From Brevibacillus thermoruber 423 (GTDB lineage Bacteria; Bacillota; Bacilli; Brevibacillales; Brevibacillaceae), in NCBI RefSeq assembly GCF_000454065.1, contig NZ_ATNE01000017.1:62001-126000 (forward strand): DNA of 64,000 nucleotides. Direction: 5' to 3'. Made by a program: the position numbers and the translations under genes. Shown here one piece after another: positions 8,099-17,326 of the stretch. The notes under the pieces are model-generated. The model was not told where the DNA came from, searched no databases, and was given only the letters and a program-made list of their open reading frames with translations. How positions within the stretch are numbered: the stretch's first letter is position 1; the number at the start of each line of letters is the position of its first letter.

Positions 8099-9574
8099 TT
8101 ATTCGTGATGTTTCGCTTCCTCCCACCAGGCGTCCATCTCCTGCAGATTGGTCTCGGCAAAGGTACGGCCCGCCTGGCGCAGTTTCTCCTCGATGTAGGC
8201 AAAGCGGCGCTTGAATTTGCGGTTGGTCTTCGCCAGCGCTTCCTCCGGGTCCAGCTTGAGGAAGCGGGCGAGGTTGACGACGGCAAACAGCAGATCGCCC
8301 AGTTCGCCGGCGCGCTCTTCCGGCGCGGCCTCCCGCAGCTCCCGGAACTCTTCCTCCACTTTCCGGCAGACGTCGGCGATGTCGTCCCAGTCAAACCCGA
8401 CTTCCGCCGCCTTTTTCTGCAGCTTGTAGGCGTACATCAACGCCGGCAGGTCGCGCGGGATGCCGTCCAACTGCGACCGGGAGCCCGGCTCGATGCCTTT
8501 GGCCGCCTTTTCCCGGGCCTTGATCTCCTGCCAGTTGGCCAGCGCTTCCTCCGCGTTGCCCGCGCTTTTGTCGCCAAACACGTGCGGGTGACGGCGAATC
8601 AGCTTTTCGTTCAGTCCGGCGACGACGTCGTCCACGGTAAAGTAGCCGTCCTCCGCCGCCATCTGGGCATGCAGCATGATCTGCATCAGGAGGTCTCCCA
8701 ACTCCTCGCACATCGCGTCGGGATCGTCGTCGTCGATGGTCTCCAGCACCTCGTACGTCTCTTCGAGCAGATTCTTGCGGATGCTCTGGTGCGTCTGCTC
8801 CCGATCCCACGGACAGCCATCCGGGCTGCGCAGGATGGCGACGATCTCCTTCAGATAGGAGAACTGCCGGTAGCGCGCCCGCTCCTCCTGCGTCGGCGCC
8901 ACGTAGACCAACGTCAGGTTGCCGAAGTGATCCAACCGGTCCAGCTCGTACAGCGGCACCGTTTCGATCCGCTCCTGTCCGGCTACGCCGACCGCGGTCG
9001 CCACCGTGACCGGATACTCGTCCGGCAGCACCTCCATCAGCGTCAGCTTGACGTCGGAGGCCACAAACGTGTCATACACCTGGGCGATAATGGTGTGCAG
9101 CGCCGGATTTACCTGATCGGCCCGCATGTCCGTGCCGTCCAGCAGGGCAAACCCCTCGATCGGATCGATCTGCAGGCGGGCAAACAGCGGGTCGAGAAAA
9201 CTTTGTCCGCCGCCGATCACGACGCGGATCTCTCCCTTCGCCTCCCGCTCCAGCAGCAGTTGGACGGTCCGCTCCGCCACCAGCGGATGACCGGGCACGG
9301 CGTAGACGATGCTGCCCTCCTCCGCCGTTTTTGCCAACAGCGTCTCGACAATCCGTTCGTACACCTCTTCAAACGTCCCGTGCTGTTCGTAAATCTCGTC
9401 GAACGACTCGTAGGCGACACCCTCCGCGGCCAGACTGGCCACCACCGGGTGCTCCCGGGTCCTGAGGTAGAGCCGTTTTGCCTGCTTCAGCGTACGGTAG
9501 ACCCCGTACGGCAGTTGTTCCAGGTCGCCCGCGCCGAGTCCGACGACCGTAATCGTGCCCGCCGCATCACTCAT
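8099..9574 (-). CDS. mazG: Tetrapyrrole methylase-like / MazG fusion protein (YabN)
   Basis: A 491-residue two-domain protein. Residues 1-220 are a tetrapyrrole (SAM) methylase-like domain (ITVVGLGAGDLEQLP, then YAVPGHPLVAE). Residues 235-491 contain two MazG nucleotide pyrophosphohydrolase segments with the metal-binding pattern WDREQTHQSIRKNLLEETYE and EELGDLLMQ. It is expected to hydrolyse non-canonical or excess NTPs. The start at 9574 follows AAGGAGGG with 7-base spacing. This fusion is the normal YabN form in Bacillales. Confidence 0.94.
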   Translation of the reverse strand: MSDAAGTITVVGLGAGDLEQLPYGVYRTLKQAKRLYLRTREHPVVASLAAEGVAYESFDEIYEQHGTFEEVYERIVETLLAKTAEEGSIVYAVPGHPLVAERTVQLLLEREAKGEIRVVIGGGQSFLDPLFARLQIDPIEGFALLDGTDMRADQVNPALHTIIAQVYDTFVASDVKLTLMEVLPDEYPVTVATAVGVAGQERIETVPLYELDRLDHFGNLTLVYVAPTQEERARYRQFSYLKEIVAILRSPDGCPWDREQTHQSIRKNLLEETYEVLETIDDDDPDAMCEELGDLLMQIMLHAQMAAEDGYFTVDDVVAGLNEKLIRRHPHVFGDKSAGNAEEALANWQEIKAREKAAKGIEPGSRSQLDGIPRDLPALMYAYKLQKKAAEVGFDWDDIADVCRKVEEEFRELREAAPEERAGELGDLLFAVVNLARFLKLDPEEALAKTNRKFKRRFAYIEEKLRQAGRTFAETNLQEMDAWWEEAKHHE

Positions 9575-9604
9575 GCGCCGTCCCTCCTTGTTTTCCATCT
9601 CGTC

Positions 9605-11242
9605 TCATGGTTCGCGTAGCAAACCAAACCGTTCCAGCAGCGCGGCGATGCGCGCCCCCTTCGGCAAAAAGCGGATATCGGCCCGCGTCAATCCGCCCGT
9701 TTTCAACAGCGCCAGCAGATAGACCACCGCGCCGGAACCGACCGCCGCCAGGCCCACCAGCGTGTAAGCCAGCCGGCTGGACGGGATCGTGTCGTGCAGC
9801 AGCAGCATGCATCCCCATTCCACCACAAGCACGACGACGGACATGATCAGCACCGACAAAAACGGCTTCCCGGCGATTTGCCGCCAGGAGATTCGCGCCT
9901 TGGTGTACTTGACGACACCCAGCACGTTGAGCCCCATGGCGACCAGATACGCCATCACGGTGGCAAACGCCGCGCCGGCAATGCCCCAGAACGGCACCAG
10001 CGCCAGGTTCAGCACCAGTTTGACCACCACTCCGATCAACAGGTTGCGGGCCGGGCGCATCACCCGTCCCAATCCCTGCAGGATGCCGGCGCTGGCAATG
10101 CTCAGCGTGGCAAACAGGATGGTAAAGGCCTGGATGGCCAGCGCTTCCGTCCCTTTGTCGTCGCCGTAAAGCATGACGTTGATCGGTTCCGCCAGCAGCG
10201 CCAGTCCGACCGAAGCCGGCAGTCCCAGCAAAAAGGTGAGCCGGATCGCCACTTCCGAACGGCCGGCGATCAGCCGGTACTGCCGCTGTGCCGCCGCCTC
10301 GCTGATCGCCGGAACCAGCGCCAGCGAGAGGGAGGTGGCGAAAAACGTGCCGAACTGAATCAACGGCTGCCCCCGGTCAAAGGCGCCCTTTGCCACTTTC
10401 GCCAATCCTTCCTCCATGCCGCTCCACTGCAGCATGTTGACGACGGTCAGCGAGTCCACCAGCGGGATCAAGGGCAGCACCAGCGCCCCCATGCAGATCG
10501 GCAGGGCGTAAAACACCAGGCTTCTCAGCACCTGCCGGTTGCCCCAGACCGCCACGTCGGCCGATTGCGTCACGCCCTCCCCGATCGGTCCGGCCTGCTT
10601 GTCCTTTTTCCAGTACCACAACAGGACAAGCACCGCGGCCACCGCCCCGGGAAATGCGGCAAAGACCGCGCCCGTCCCGGCCAAATAGGCGTCCTGGTAG
10701 ACGCTCATTGCCCAGTAGGCGGCCAGCAGAATGAAAACGACCCGGATAAGCTGTTCGATCACCTGCGATACCCCGGTCGGCATCATGTTTTGATGACCTT
10801 GAAAGTACCCTCGCAAAATGGCTGCCATCGGCACGATGGGCAGCGACCAGGCGACCGCCCGGAGCGGGGTGACCAGGTGTTCATCCCCCATCAACCTGGC
10901 GATCAGCGGCGCCCCGCCGTACAGCAGCGCGAAGAAAAAGAACCCCAGCACCACCAGCGTGACGCTGGCGACGCGAAACGCCTTGCGCGCGCCGAGCACA
11001 TCCCCGACCGCGACGCGTTCGGAGACGATCTTGGAGATGGCGATGGGAAACCCGGCCGTCGCCAGGATCAGCAGCGTGGTGTACAGCGGATACACCTGCA
11101 TGTAGACATACAAGCCGATGTCGCCGGCAATGTTTTGGTACGGGATGCGGTACACTGCCCCCAGCAGCTTGGAGACCAGCCCGGCTGCCCCCAATATGGC
11201 CGCTCCTTTCACAAATTGGACGGATGCCTTTTCCTGAGCCAT
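9605..11242 (-). CDS. yabM: MOP-superfamily flippase, SpoVB/YabM type
   Basis: A 545-residue polytopic membrane protein with about 14 hydrophobic segments. It begins FVKGAAILGAAGLVSKLLGA followed by YRIPYQNIAGD, the signature of the PST/SpoVB branch that moves lipid-linked saccharides across the membrane. The ATG at 11242 is preferred. The alternative GTG at 11269 lies only a few bases after the likely transcription start, because a TATAAT sits at 11281-11286. Position between spoVT and mazG is conserved. Substrate is unknown. Confidence 0.9.
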   Translation of the reverse strand: MAQEKASVQFVKGAAILGAAGLVSKLLGAVYRIPYQNIAGDIGLYVYMQVYPLYTTLLILATAGFPIAISKIVSERVAVGDVLGARKAFRVASVTLVVLGFFFFALLYGGAPLIARLMGDEHLVTPLRAVAWSLPIVPMAAILRGYFQGHQNMMPTGVSQVIEQLIRVVFILLAAYWAMSVYQDAYLAGTGAVFAAFPGAVAAVLVLLWYWKKDKQAGPIGEGVTQSADVAVWGNRQVLRSLVFYALPICMGALVLPLIPLVDSLTVVNMLQWSGMEEGLAKVAKGAFDRGQPLIQFGTFFATSLSLALVPAISEAAAQRQYRLIAGRSEVAIRLTFLLGLPASVGLALLAEPINVMLYGDDKGTEALAIQAFTILFATLSIASAGILQGLGRVMRPARNLLIGVVVKLVLNLALVPFWGIAGAAFATVMAYLVAMGLNVLGVVKYTKARISWRQIAGKPFLSVLIMSVVVLVVEWGCMLLLHDTIPSSRLAYTLVGLAAVGSGAVVYLLALLKTGGLTRADIRFLPKGARIAALLERFGLLREP

Positions 11243-11347
11243 GCGCGTGATGTTCTCCTCTCCAAACACAAACTGCGTCCATTATATCACAACCGATCAA
11301 CGGGAAGAAAAGCCGGGGATTCACGCGCGCGCCCCGCATCCGGACGT

Positions 11348-11378
11348 AAAAAAACAGCCCCGCCGCGCGAGGCTGTTT
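11348..11378 (-). terminator. spoVT terminator
   Basis: Minus-strand GC-rich hairpin (arms AACAGCC and GGCTGTT extended by CGCG pairs) followed by seven T, immediately after the spoVT stop codon. Confidence 0.85.
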
Positions 11379-11384
11379 GAAGCG

Positions 11385-11927
11385 TTACTGCTCCATCTGC
11401 TTGGCCAGGAAACCGGCCGCTGTCTCCGCCATTTTCATTTCCAGATCGCCCATCTTGGTCCCCTCGTTTTTCGTGAGGAGAATCACCGAGCCGATCGGGT
11501 CGCCGCCGGCCACGATCGGCGCGATTACAAAGGACCCGTACGTTTCGTTCAGGTCGCGGCAGATTTCATACGTGCCCGTATTCTTCTCGACGCGCGTTTT
11601 CCGCTCTTCCAGACATTTTTCCACGATGCTGCCGATCGCCTTCTCCAGGTACTCCTTCTTGGATGCGCCGGACACGGCAATGACGCTGTCGCGGTCGGAA
11701 ATCAGGACGATATGGTTCAGGCTTTCGTACAGCGAGTCAGCATATTCCTTGGCGAAATCACCCAGTTCTCCGATGGGCGAATACTTCTTCAGGATAACCT
11801 CCCCGTCGCGGTCCACGAAGATCTCCAGCGGATCGCCTTCGCGAATGCGCAGGGTGCGACGAATCTCCTTCGGTATCACGACCCGGCCGAGGTCGTCGAT
11901 GCGACGAACAATACCAGTTGCTTTCAT
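11385..11927 (-). CDS. spoVT: Stage V sporulation protein T, AbrB-family regulator with GAF domain
   Basis: A 180-residue forespore transcription factor that modulates sigma-G genes. Residues 1-50 are an AbrB-type swapped-hairpin DNA-binding domain (MKATGIVRRIDDLGRVVIPK), nearly the same as the AbrB encoded at 34361. Residues 60-178 form a GAF-like domain. The ATG at 11927 is the family start; the frame is open 35 codons further back without similarity. It lies between mfd/prsA and yabM as in Bacillus. Confidence 0.96.
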   Translation of the reverse strand: MKATGIVRRIDDLGRVVIPKEIRRTLRIREGDPLEIFVDRDGEVILKKYSPIGELGDFAKEYADSLYESLNHIVLISDRDSVIAVSGASKKEYLEKAIGSIVEKCLEERKTRVEKNTGTYEICRDLNETYGSFVIAPIVAGGDPIGSVILLTKNEGTKMGDLEMKMAETAAGFLAKQMEQ

Positions 11928-11983
11928 GTCATGTTGCCTCGCTTTCGTGAGAAGTGGGTTGTGAAAGGGTTGGTGGTTACCTG

Positions 11984-11993
11984 TATTTTTTCC
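11984..11993 (-). promoter_or_regulatory. Possible sigma-F/G -10 element for spoVT
   Basis: GGAAAAAATA on the minus strand fits the sigma-F/G -10 pattern GGHNANAMTR, 57 bases before the start codon. No good -35 was found at 15 bp, so the call is weak. spoVT is sigma-G-dependent in B. subtilis. Confidence 0.3.
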
Positions 11994-12116
11994 TCCGATT
12001 CTCATTTTAACGACGGGTGACGACTGCAACATTTTCCAGCTTGTTTCCGTTACTCTCCCCCGGGCGGTAGCGAGTGACTATAGTATTCGCCGGTGCTTCA
12101 AGAATATGCGAGAAAA

Positions 12117-12145
12117 CGAAAAAACAGGGAACTCAGGTTCCCTGT
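12117..12145 (-). terminator. prsA terminator
   Basis: Perfect 9-bp stem (12124-12132 with 12137-12145), 4-base loop and six-T tail on the minus strand. Confidence 0.87.
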
Positions 12146-12210
12146 CTGTTCGACGGACATGGGCGAACGAGTCCCCCATCGGTGAAGGGACGGGACGTCG
12201 AAGGACCCCG

Positions 12211-13287
12211 TCACTTTTTGGCTTGTCCCGCAGCCGGTTTCGGCTCCGGAAGGTTGTACTTGGTGATCAGCTTGTCCAGCTCGGTTTTGCCGAATTTGTC
12301 GTACTCCTGCTCCAACGCCTGCGCGCGAAGCTGTTCTTTCATCTCGTCGAAGCTCTTTTGCTTGCGGCTTTCCACCTTCATCACGTGGTAGCCGTAATCG
12401 GTTTTCACCGGTTCGCTGATTTGGCCGATCGGCAGGTTCAGGGCGGCGTCCTTGAACTCCGGCACCCATTGGCTCACGTCGGCGTCTTCGTACAGACCGC
12501 CGGTGTCCTTGCTGCCCGGGTCGTCGCTGTACTCTTTGGCCAGTTTGGCGAAATCCTCCCCTTTTTTCAGGCGGGCCGCCAGATCGTTGGCCAGTTTGAG
12601 CGCTTCTTCCGGCTTCCGTTTCTCGGTGGAGATCAGGATGTGGCGGACAGAGGCGACGGTCAGCGATTCCTTGTTCATCCCGTCGTACATCTTTTTCAGC
12701 ATCGCGTCATCAATGTTCTTTTTCAGCACGTTGATCGAGTTGTTGATGAGCGTCATCTGATCGATCACGACATCCTTGGAAACGCCCTGGTTCTCCATCA
12801 GCTTGTCAAACTTGGCTTCGTCCTTGCCCAAGAGGCTGAGGTACTGCCCCTTGATCTTGTCGAAGCTTTTCTCGGCCGTCTCCCTGGACTCTTTCTCGAT
12901 GGCAGCGTCGGCTTTGGCGGCCAGGATTTTCGTCGCCGTGAATTCGCGGGCGAACGTTTTCAGCATCTCCTGGTCGGCCACCTCAATCATTTGGCCCTGC
13001 ATCGGATTGAGGAAGTTGATCACCCGCAGGAACGTCTCAAACTCTTTCCCGCTCAGGGTGCCTCCCTGGTACTCGACGACGGCGGCGTTGGGATCGACGC
13101 TGAACGGCAGGTTCAGCTTGGGAAACTGCGCCAGCGGATCGTTGGCATTGGCTTGATCACCCGCTTGTGCCGGTTGGTTCTGGTTGGTCGGTTTGGAAGC
13201 CTCCGCGTTGTCGTCTCCTTTTCCGCATCCGGTCAGCAGCGCCACGACCAGGACGGCGGAAGACAAAATGGCTACAGATCGTTTCAT
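12211..13287 (-). CDS. prsA: Foldase lipoprotein PrsA (parvulin-type peptidyl-prolyl isomerase)
   Basis: A 358-residue lipoprotein. Signal peptide with lipobox LLTG-C (Cys 21) followed by a linker rich in N, Q and A. The parvulin domain at about residues 215-310 shows ASVRHILIST, LAKEYSDDPGS and GYHVMKVE. PrsA-type foldases act outside the membrane on secreted proteins. The gene lies right after mfd on the same strand; in Bacillus this position is empty, so it is an extra PrsA/SurA-like gene relative to that order. It is also conceivable as a YacD-type paralogue. Confidence 0.9.
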   Translation of the reverse strand: MKRSVAILSSAVLVVALLTGCGKGDDNAEASKPTNQNQPAQAGDQANANDPLAQFPKLNLPFSVDPNAAVVEYQGGTLSGKEFETFLRVINFLNPMQGQMIEVADQEMLKTFAREFTATKILAAKADAAIEKESRETAEKSFDKIKGQYLSLLGKDEAKFDKLMENQGVSKDVVIDQMTLINNSINVLKKNIDDAMLKKMYDGMNKESLTVASVRHILISTEKRKPEEALKLANDLAARLKKGEDFAKLAKEYSDDPGSKDTGGLYEDADVSQWVPEFKDAALNLPIGQISEPVKTDYGYHVMKVESRKQKSFDEMKEQLRAQALEQEYDKFGKTELDKLITKYNLPEPKPAAGQAKK

Positions 13288-13323
13288 GGAATGGCTCTCC
13301 CTTCCCGAAAAGCCCGTTCCCCC

Positions 13324-16300
13324 TCAGGAGACGGTGCTTTCCGTACTGGTGTCCTTGCGCACCAAGTGAAATTGACGCAGCAGCTTTTCTACAAGCTGCA
13401 CGCCTTCATCTTCCTGTAACCCTTTTACTTTAACAGTAATGACGATCTGTTGTCCACCCGAGAGACCCAATCGCCTGCTCCAATTGCTGGCTAGCGCGAA
13501 CAACGCGCCGCCGTCGATGTTGTTGTTCTGGCTGGGGTGCAGATACAGTTTGATCTCGTCCGGATTTTTCTGGCTGATCTCGGTGATGCGGTGTTTCAGC
13601 GCGTAGACGCGCAGGCGGGAGATGGTGAGCAGGTTCTCCACCGGTTTCGGCACGGGGCCGAAGCGGTCCAGCAGCTCTTCCGCCAGGTCGTCCACGTCCT
13701 CCAGGGAGGAGACGGCCACAAATTTTTTGTACATCTCGATTTTCTGCCGGCTGTCGGTGATGTAGAGCGACGGGATGTAGGCGTCCAACTGCAGGTTGAT
13801 CTCCACCGGGGAGACGCTCTCCTGCTTCACTTCCCCTTTCAGCTCGTCGATCGCCTCTTTCAGCATCTGGCTGTACAGGTCAAACCCGACCGAGTTGATG
13901 AAGCCGTGCTGCTCGGCGCCCAGCAAGTTTCCGGCGCCGCGGATGGAGAGGTCGCGCATCGCGATCTTGAAGCCGGAGCCGAGCTCGGTAAACTCCTTGA
14001 TCGCCTGCAGGCGCTTCTCCGCCACTTCGGTCAGCACTTTGTCCCGCTGGTAGGTAAAGTAGGCATAGGCAATCCGGTTGGACCGGCCGACCCGTCCGCG
14101 GAGCTGGTACAGTTGGGACAGGCCCATTTTGTCCGCTTTGTAGATGATCAGCGTATTCACGTTGGGGATGTCGACGCCCGTTTCAATGATCGTGGTGCTG
14201 ACCAGCACGTCGTAATTGCCTTCCAAAAAGTCCAGGATGATGCCTTCCAGCTCGCTCTCGTTCATCTGGCCGTGCGCCACGGCGACGCGGGCGTCCGGCA
14301 CGAGCGCGGCGATTTGCTCCGCCATCTGCTCGATCCCCTGCACCTGGTTGTAGAGGAAAAAGACCTGGCCGCCGCGGGCCAGTTCCCGCTCGATCGCCTC
14401 CCGCACCAGCGCCGGGCTGTACTCCATGACGTACGTCTGCACCGGGAACCGGTTTTCCGGCGGCGTCTCGATCACGGACAGGTCGCGCACGCCGATCATC
14501 GACATGTGCAGCGTCCGCGGAATCGGCGTCGCGGTCAGGGTCAGCACGTCCACGTTGGTCTTCATCTGCTTCAGTTTTTCCTTGTGGCTGACGCCAAAGC
14601 GCTGTTCTTCATCGACGATCAGCAGCCCGAGATCGCGAAACTGAACGTCCTTGGACAGCAGACGGTGCGTCCCGATGACGACGTCCACCGTGCCTTCCTT
14701 CAGCCCTTTCAGCGCGGCGTTCTGCTCTTTGCGCGAGCGGAACCGGCTGAGCACCTCGACGCGGATCGGGTAGTCGGCAAAGCGCTCGCGGAAGGTCTCG
14801 TAATGCTGCTGCGCCAAAATGGTGGTGGGCACAAGCACGGCCACCTGCTTGCCGTCCATGACCGCCTTGAACGCCGCCCGGATCGCCACCTCCGTCTTGC
14901 CGTAGCCCACGTCGCCGCAGACGAGCCGGTCCATCGGCCGGCGCTTTTCCATGTCCGCCTTGACCTCGGCGATCGCCCGGAGCTGGTCCGGCGTCTCCTG
15001 GTAGGGAAACATCGCCTCAAACTCCCGCTGTTCCTCCGTGTCGGGCGAGAACGCGTGGCCCACGGCCGCTTCCCGGGCCGCGTAGAGCTTGATCAGGTCT
15101 TCTGCAATGTCCTTGACGGAGGACTTCACCTTGTTCTTGACGCGCTTCCACTCGCTGCCGCCGAGGCTGTAGATTTTCGGCTCCGCCTCTTCGCTGCCCA
15201 CGTATTTCTGCACGTGGTCAATCTGGTCGATCGGCACAAACAGGCTGTCTCCGCCGGCGTACTGAATATGCAAGTAATCTTTATGAATTCCGAGAATTTC
15301 TTTGGTTTCAATCCCCAGGTATTTGCCGATCCCGTGATTGACGTGCACGACGTAGTCGCCCGGCTTCAGCTCCAGGTAGTTTTTGATCCGCTCGGCGTTG
15401 GTCATCGTCTGCTGGACCTTGCGCGCCTTGCGCTGTTTCGGGGTAAAGACTTCCCCCTCGGTGATGACGACGAGCTTGTTCAGCGGCAGTTCAAACCCGG
15501 TTTGCAGGTTGCCGAGAATGATGGTCGGACGGCCGGGCGGGACTGATTCCACCGGCTCCGTCAACAGGTCCGCCTCCATCTCGTAATCGTGCAGCACCCG
15601 TTCCAGACGCTTGGCCCGCTCCAGATCGGCGGCCACGAAGACGATCTGGTCCTGCGATTTTTTCCAGCGGGCCAGCTCCGTTTTCAGCACGTTCATCTGG
15701 CCGTGGAAGTTTTGCATCGTCCGGCAGGTGAGATTGACGATGTTTTGCGGCTGCGTCTTCGGCGACTGGCGCAAAAACAAAGACAGGTAGACGATCTGCC
15801 GCTTTTTCGCGCCCACGGTCTCCTCGTAGGAGCGGGACAGGCTCAGGTTGGCCATGTACTCCCCTTCGGCGATCCGGCCGGTCAGCCACTCCGCCTCCTC
15901 TTTTTGGAGCTGCGCCGCCGTATCCAGCACGCGGGACGGTTCGTCCACGATCAGCACCGTGTCGGACGGCATGTAGGAGAGCAGCGTGTCGTTTGTCGGG
16001 TAGATGACCGAGATGTAGGAGTAGAGATGGGAAAACCGCTGTCCCTGCATCATTCGCTCCACGTCGGCGCCGATTTTTTGCACCACTTTTTCCTTGGCCG
16101 CCCCGTCCTTCAGCTTGGCCACCGTTTCGCCCAGCTTCTGCTCCAGCCGGACAGCCGCCTCCTGCAGCAGCGCAGTCGTGGCGATGACCTCCTTGGCCGG
16201 CCCGATCGTAAACGACTGGACGGACTCCAGCGAACGCTGCGTCCCCATGTCAAACGTGCGGATCGAGTCGATTTCCACGTCAAACAGCTCGATCCGCACC

Positions 16301-16872
16301 GGCCATTCCGAGTCGATCGGGTAGAGGTCGATGATCCCGCCGCGCACGCTGAATTCGCCTTTTCGCTCCACCATGTCGACGCGCTCGTAGCCCAGCTCCA
16401 CACAGCGGAGCAAAAACGTGTCGATGTCCAGTTCTTCGCCGACCCGCAGTTCGATCTGCGCGTCCCGCCAGATGTGAGGCGGCACGACCAGACGGCGCAC
16501 GCCGGCAAATGGCGCAACCAAAATACCCGTAAAGCCCTTGGCTAAACGGTTGAACACGTGAATGCGCTGCGCCAGCATCTCGGGACTGGCGATCGCCAAT
16601 TCGGAGCCGATCAATTCGTTTCCGGGGTAGAGCAGCACCTCGTCGGCGGGGAGGAGTTCGATCAGGTCCTCGTACACCTTTTGCGCTTGAAACATGTTAT
16701 GAGTAATGACGCACATCGGACGGCCCGCCATCTGTTTGAGCGCGACCATCAGCGCCTGCCGGGCGGAACCGGCCAAACCGGCGACGAGCTGTTCGTGCAG
16801 CCCCTTTTCCAGGCCGGCGACAATTGTCCCGATGTTGGCGTCCTGTTTCATCGGGTTAATGATGACTTGCAT
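13324..16872 (-). CDS. mfd: Transcription-repair coupling factor
   Basis: A 1182-residue SF2 translocase that displaces stalled RNA polymerase and recruits UvrA. The UvrB-like N-terminal region is followed by a RNA-polymerase interaction domain (GDYVVHVNHGIGKYLGI) near residue 500. The helicase motor begins near residue 640 with Walker A GDVGYGKTEVA, the DEEQ box (LLIVDEEQRFG) and LTATPIPRT, and then the TRG motif region (VFFLYNQVQGIEQM). Full family length. It is upstream of prsA and downstream of fin. Confidence 0.98.
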   Translation of the reverse strand: MQVIINPMKQDANIGTIVAGLEKGLHEQLVAGLAGSARQALMVALKQMAGRPMCVITHNMFQAQKVYEDLIELLPADEVLLYPGNELIGSELAIASPEMLAQRIHVFNRLAKGFTGILVAPFAGVRRLVVPPHIWRDAQIELRVGEELDIDTFLLRCVELGYERVDMVERKGEFSVRGGIIDLYPIDSEWPVRIELFDVEIDSIRTFDMGTQRSLESVQSFTIGPAKEVIATTALLQEAAVRLEQKLGETVAKLKDGAAKEKVVQKIGADVERMMQGQRFSHLYSYISVIYPTNDTLLSYMPSDTVLIVDEPSRVLDTAAQLQKEEAEWLTGRIAEGEYMANLSLSRSYEETVGAKKRQIVYLSLFLRQSPKTQPQNIVNLTCRTMQNFHGQMNVLKTELARWKKSQDQIVFVAADLERAKRLERVLHDYEMEADLLTEPVESVPPGRPTIILGNLQTGFELPLNKLVVITEGEVFTPKQRKARKVQQTMTNAERIKNYLELKPGDYVVHVNHGIGKYLGIETKEILGIHKDYLHIQYAGGDSLFVPIDQIDHVQKYVGSEEAEPKIYSLGGSEWKRVKNKVKSSVKDIAEDLIKLYAAREAAVGHAFSPDTEEQREFEAMFPYQETPDQLRAIAEVKADMEKRRPMDRLVCGDVGYGKTEVAIRAAFKAVMDGKQVAVLVPTTILAQQHYETFRERFADYPIRVEVLSRFRSRKEQNAALKGLKEGTVDVVIGTHRLLSKDVQFRDLGLLIVDEEQRFGVSHKEKLKQMKTNVDVLTLTATPIPRTLHMSMIGVRDLSVIETPPENRFPVQTYVMEYSPALVREAIERELARGGQVFFLYNQVQGIEQMAEQIAALVPDARVAVAHGQMNESELEGIILDFLEGNYDVLVSTTIIETGVDIPNVNTLIIYKADKMGLSQLYQLRGRVGRSNRIAYAYFTYQRDKVLTEVAEKRLQAIKEFTELGSGFKIAMRDLSIRGAGNLLGAEQHGFINSVGFDLYSQMLKEAIDELKGEVKQESVSPVEINLQLDAYIPSLYITDSRQKIEMYKKFVAVSSLEDVDDLAEELLDRFGPVPKPVENLLTISRLRVYALKHRITEISQKNPDEIKLYLHPSQNNNIDGGALFALASNWSRRLGLSGGQQIVITVKVKGLQEDEGVQLVEKLLRQFHLVRKDTSTESTVS

Positions 16873-16905
16873 CCATTAGTCCCCTCTCTGGTTTTTCTGT
16901 CATGC

Positions 16906-16936
16906 GAAAAGAAGCCTTAGCTCAAGAAGCCAAGGC
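16906..16936 (-). terminator. fin terminator
   Basis: Minus-strand 9-bp stem (GCCTTGGCT with AGCTAAGGC) with a 5-base loop and a TTCTTTT tail, between fin and mfd. Confidence 0.75.
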
Positions 16937-16980
16937 CTTGTCCTTGCAAGCCTTCCACCGAAAGCCTTTCGTTTCCTATG

Positions 16981-17217
16981 TTATTGGAGCGGATTGCCGA
17001 CCAGGGAAAGTTCCGGGTGCAGATCCAGCGCCTCACGGCAGTAGGCGCACGTGATGCTGACAACCGTGTCCCCCTCTGGTTCTTTGGTTATTATAAGAGC
17101 ACGTTCTTCCGGGGTCAAGGAATCCAACCCCAACTGTGCTTCCGTCACCCGCGTGTCGTCAAATTCCGCAATCCTGATGCCGCAGCAGCGGCAGACATAG
17201 CGAAAGCTCACTCGCAT
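16981..17217 (-). CDS. fin: Anti-sigma-F factor Fin (YabK)
   Basis: A 78-residue zinc-binding protein: YVCRCCG near residue 8 and CAYC near residue 57 supply a zinc ribbon. Fin is made in the forespore under sigma-F and then blocks sigma-F to allow the switch to sigma-G. Gene order pth-fin-mfd is conserved. It is preceded by a well matched sigma-F-type promoter and a hairpin that covers the ribosome site GGGGGG. Confidence 0.93.
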   Translation of the reverse strand: MRVSFRYVCRCCGIRIAEFDDTRVTEAQLGLDSLTPEERALIITKEPEGDTVVSITCAYCREALDLHPELSLVGNPLQ

Positions 17218-17221
17218 TACA

Positions 17222-17255
17222 CCCCCCGGCCATTCTACCGCTTAGTATGGCCGAG
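17222..17255 (-). promoter_or_regulatory. Hairpin sequestering the fin ribosome-binding site
   Basis: On the minus strand CCCCC(T)CGGCCAT pairs with ATGGCCGGGGGG (12 bp with one bulged T), leaving an AT-rich loop. The 3' arm is the fin Shine-Dalgarno, four bases before the ATG. The 5' arm overlaps the sigma-F -10 element, so transcripts starting at that promoter would lack it; only read-through RNA from pth would fold it. Confidence 0.55.
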
Positions 17256-17272
17256 GGGGTGGAAAAACATAC
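17243..17272 (-). promoter_or_regulatory. Sigma-F-type promoter of fin
   Basis: The -35 GTATG (17268-17272, 4 of 5 to GYATA) and the -10 GGCCATACTA (17243-17252, perfect fit to GGHNANAMTR) are separated by exactly 15 bp. CATACTA also satisfies sigma-G. This agrees with the known sigma-F/G expression of fin. Confidence 0.8.
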
Positions 17273-17274
17273 TA

Positions 17275-17300
17275 GACCCGCCGCCTGGCGCAAGCGGGTC
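17275..17300 (-). terminator. Possible weak terminator after pth
   Basis: Arms GACCCGC and GCGGGTC flank a 12-base loop just past the pth stop. The T run (GTTTTT) begins only 8 bases later, so termination is probably inefficient. Confidence 0.4.
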
Positions 17301-17326
17301 CTTTGGCTCTCGGGCGCTTATCCGCG

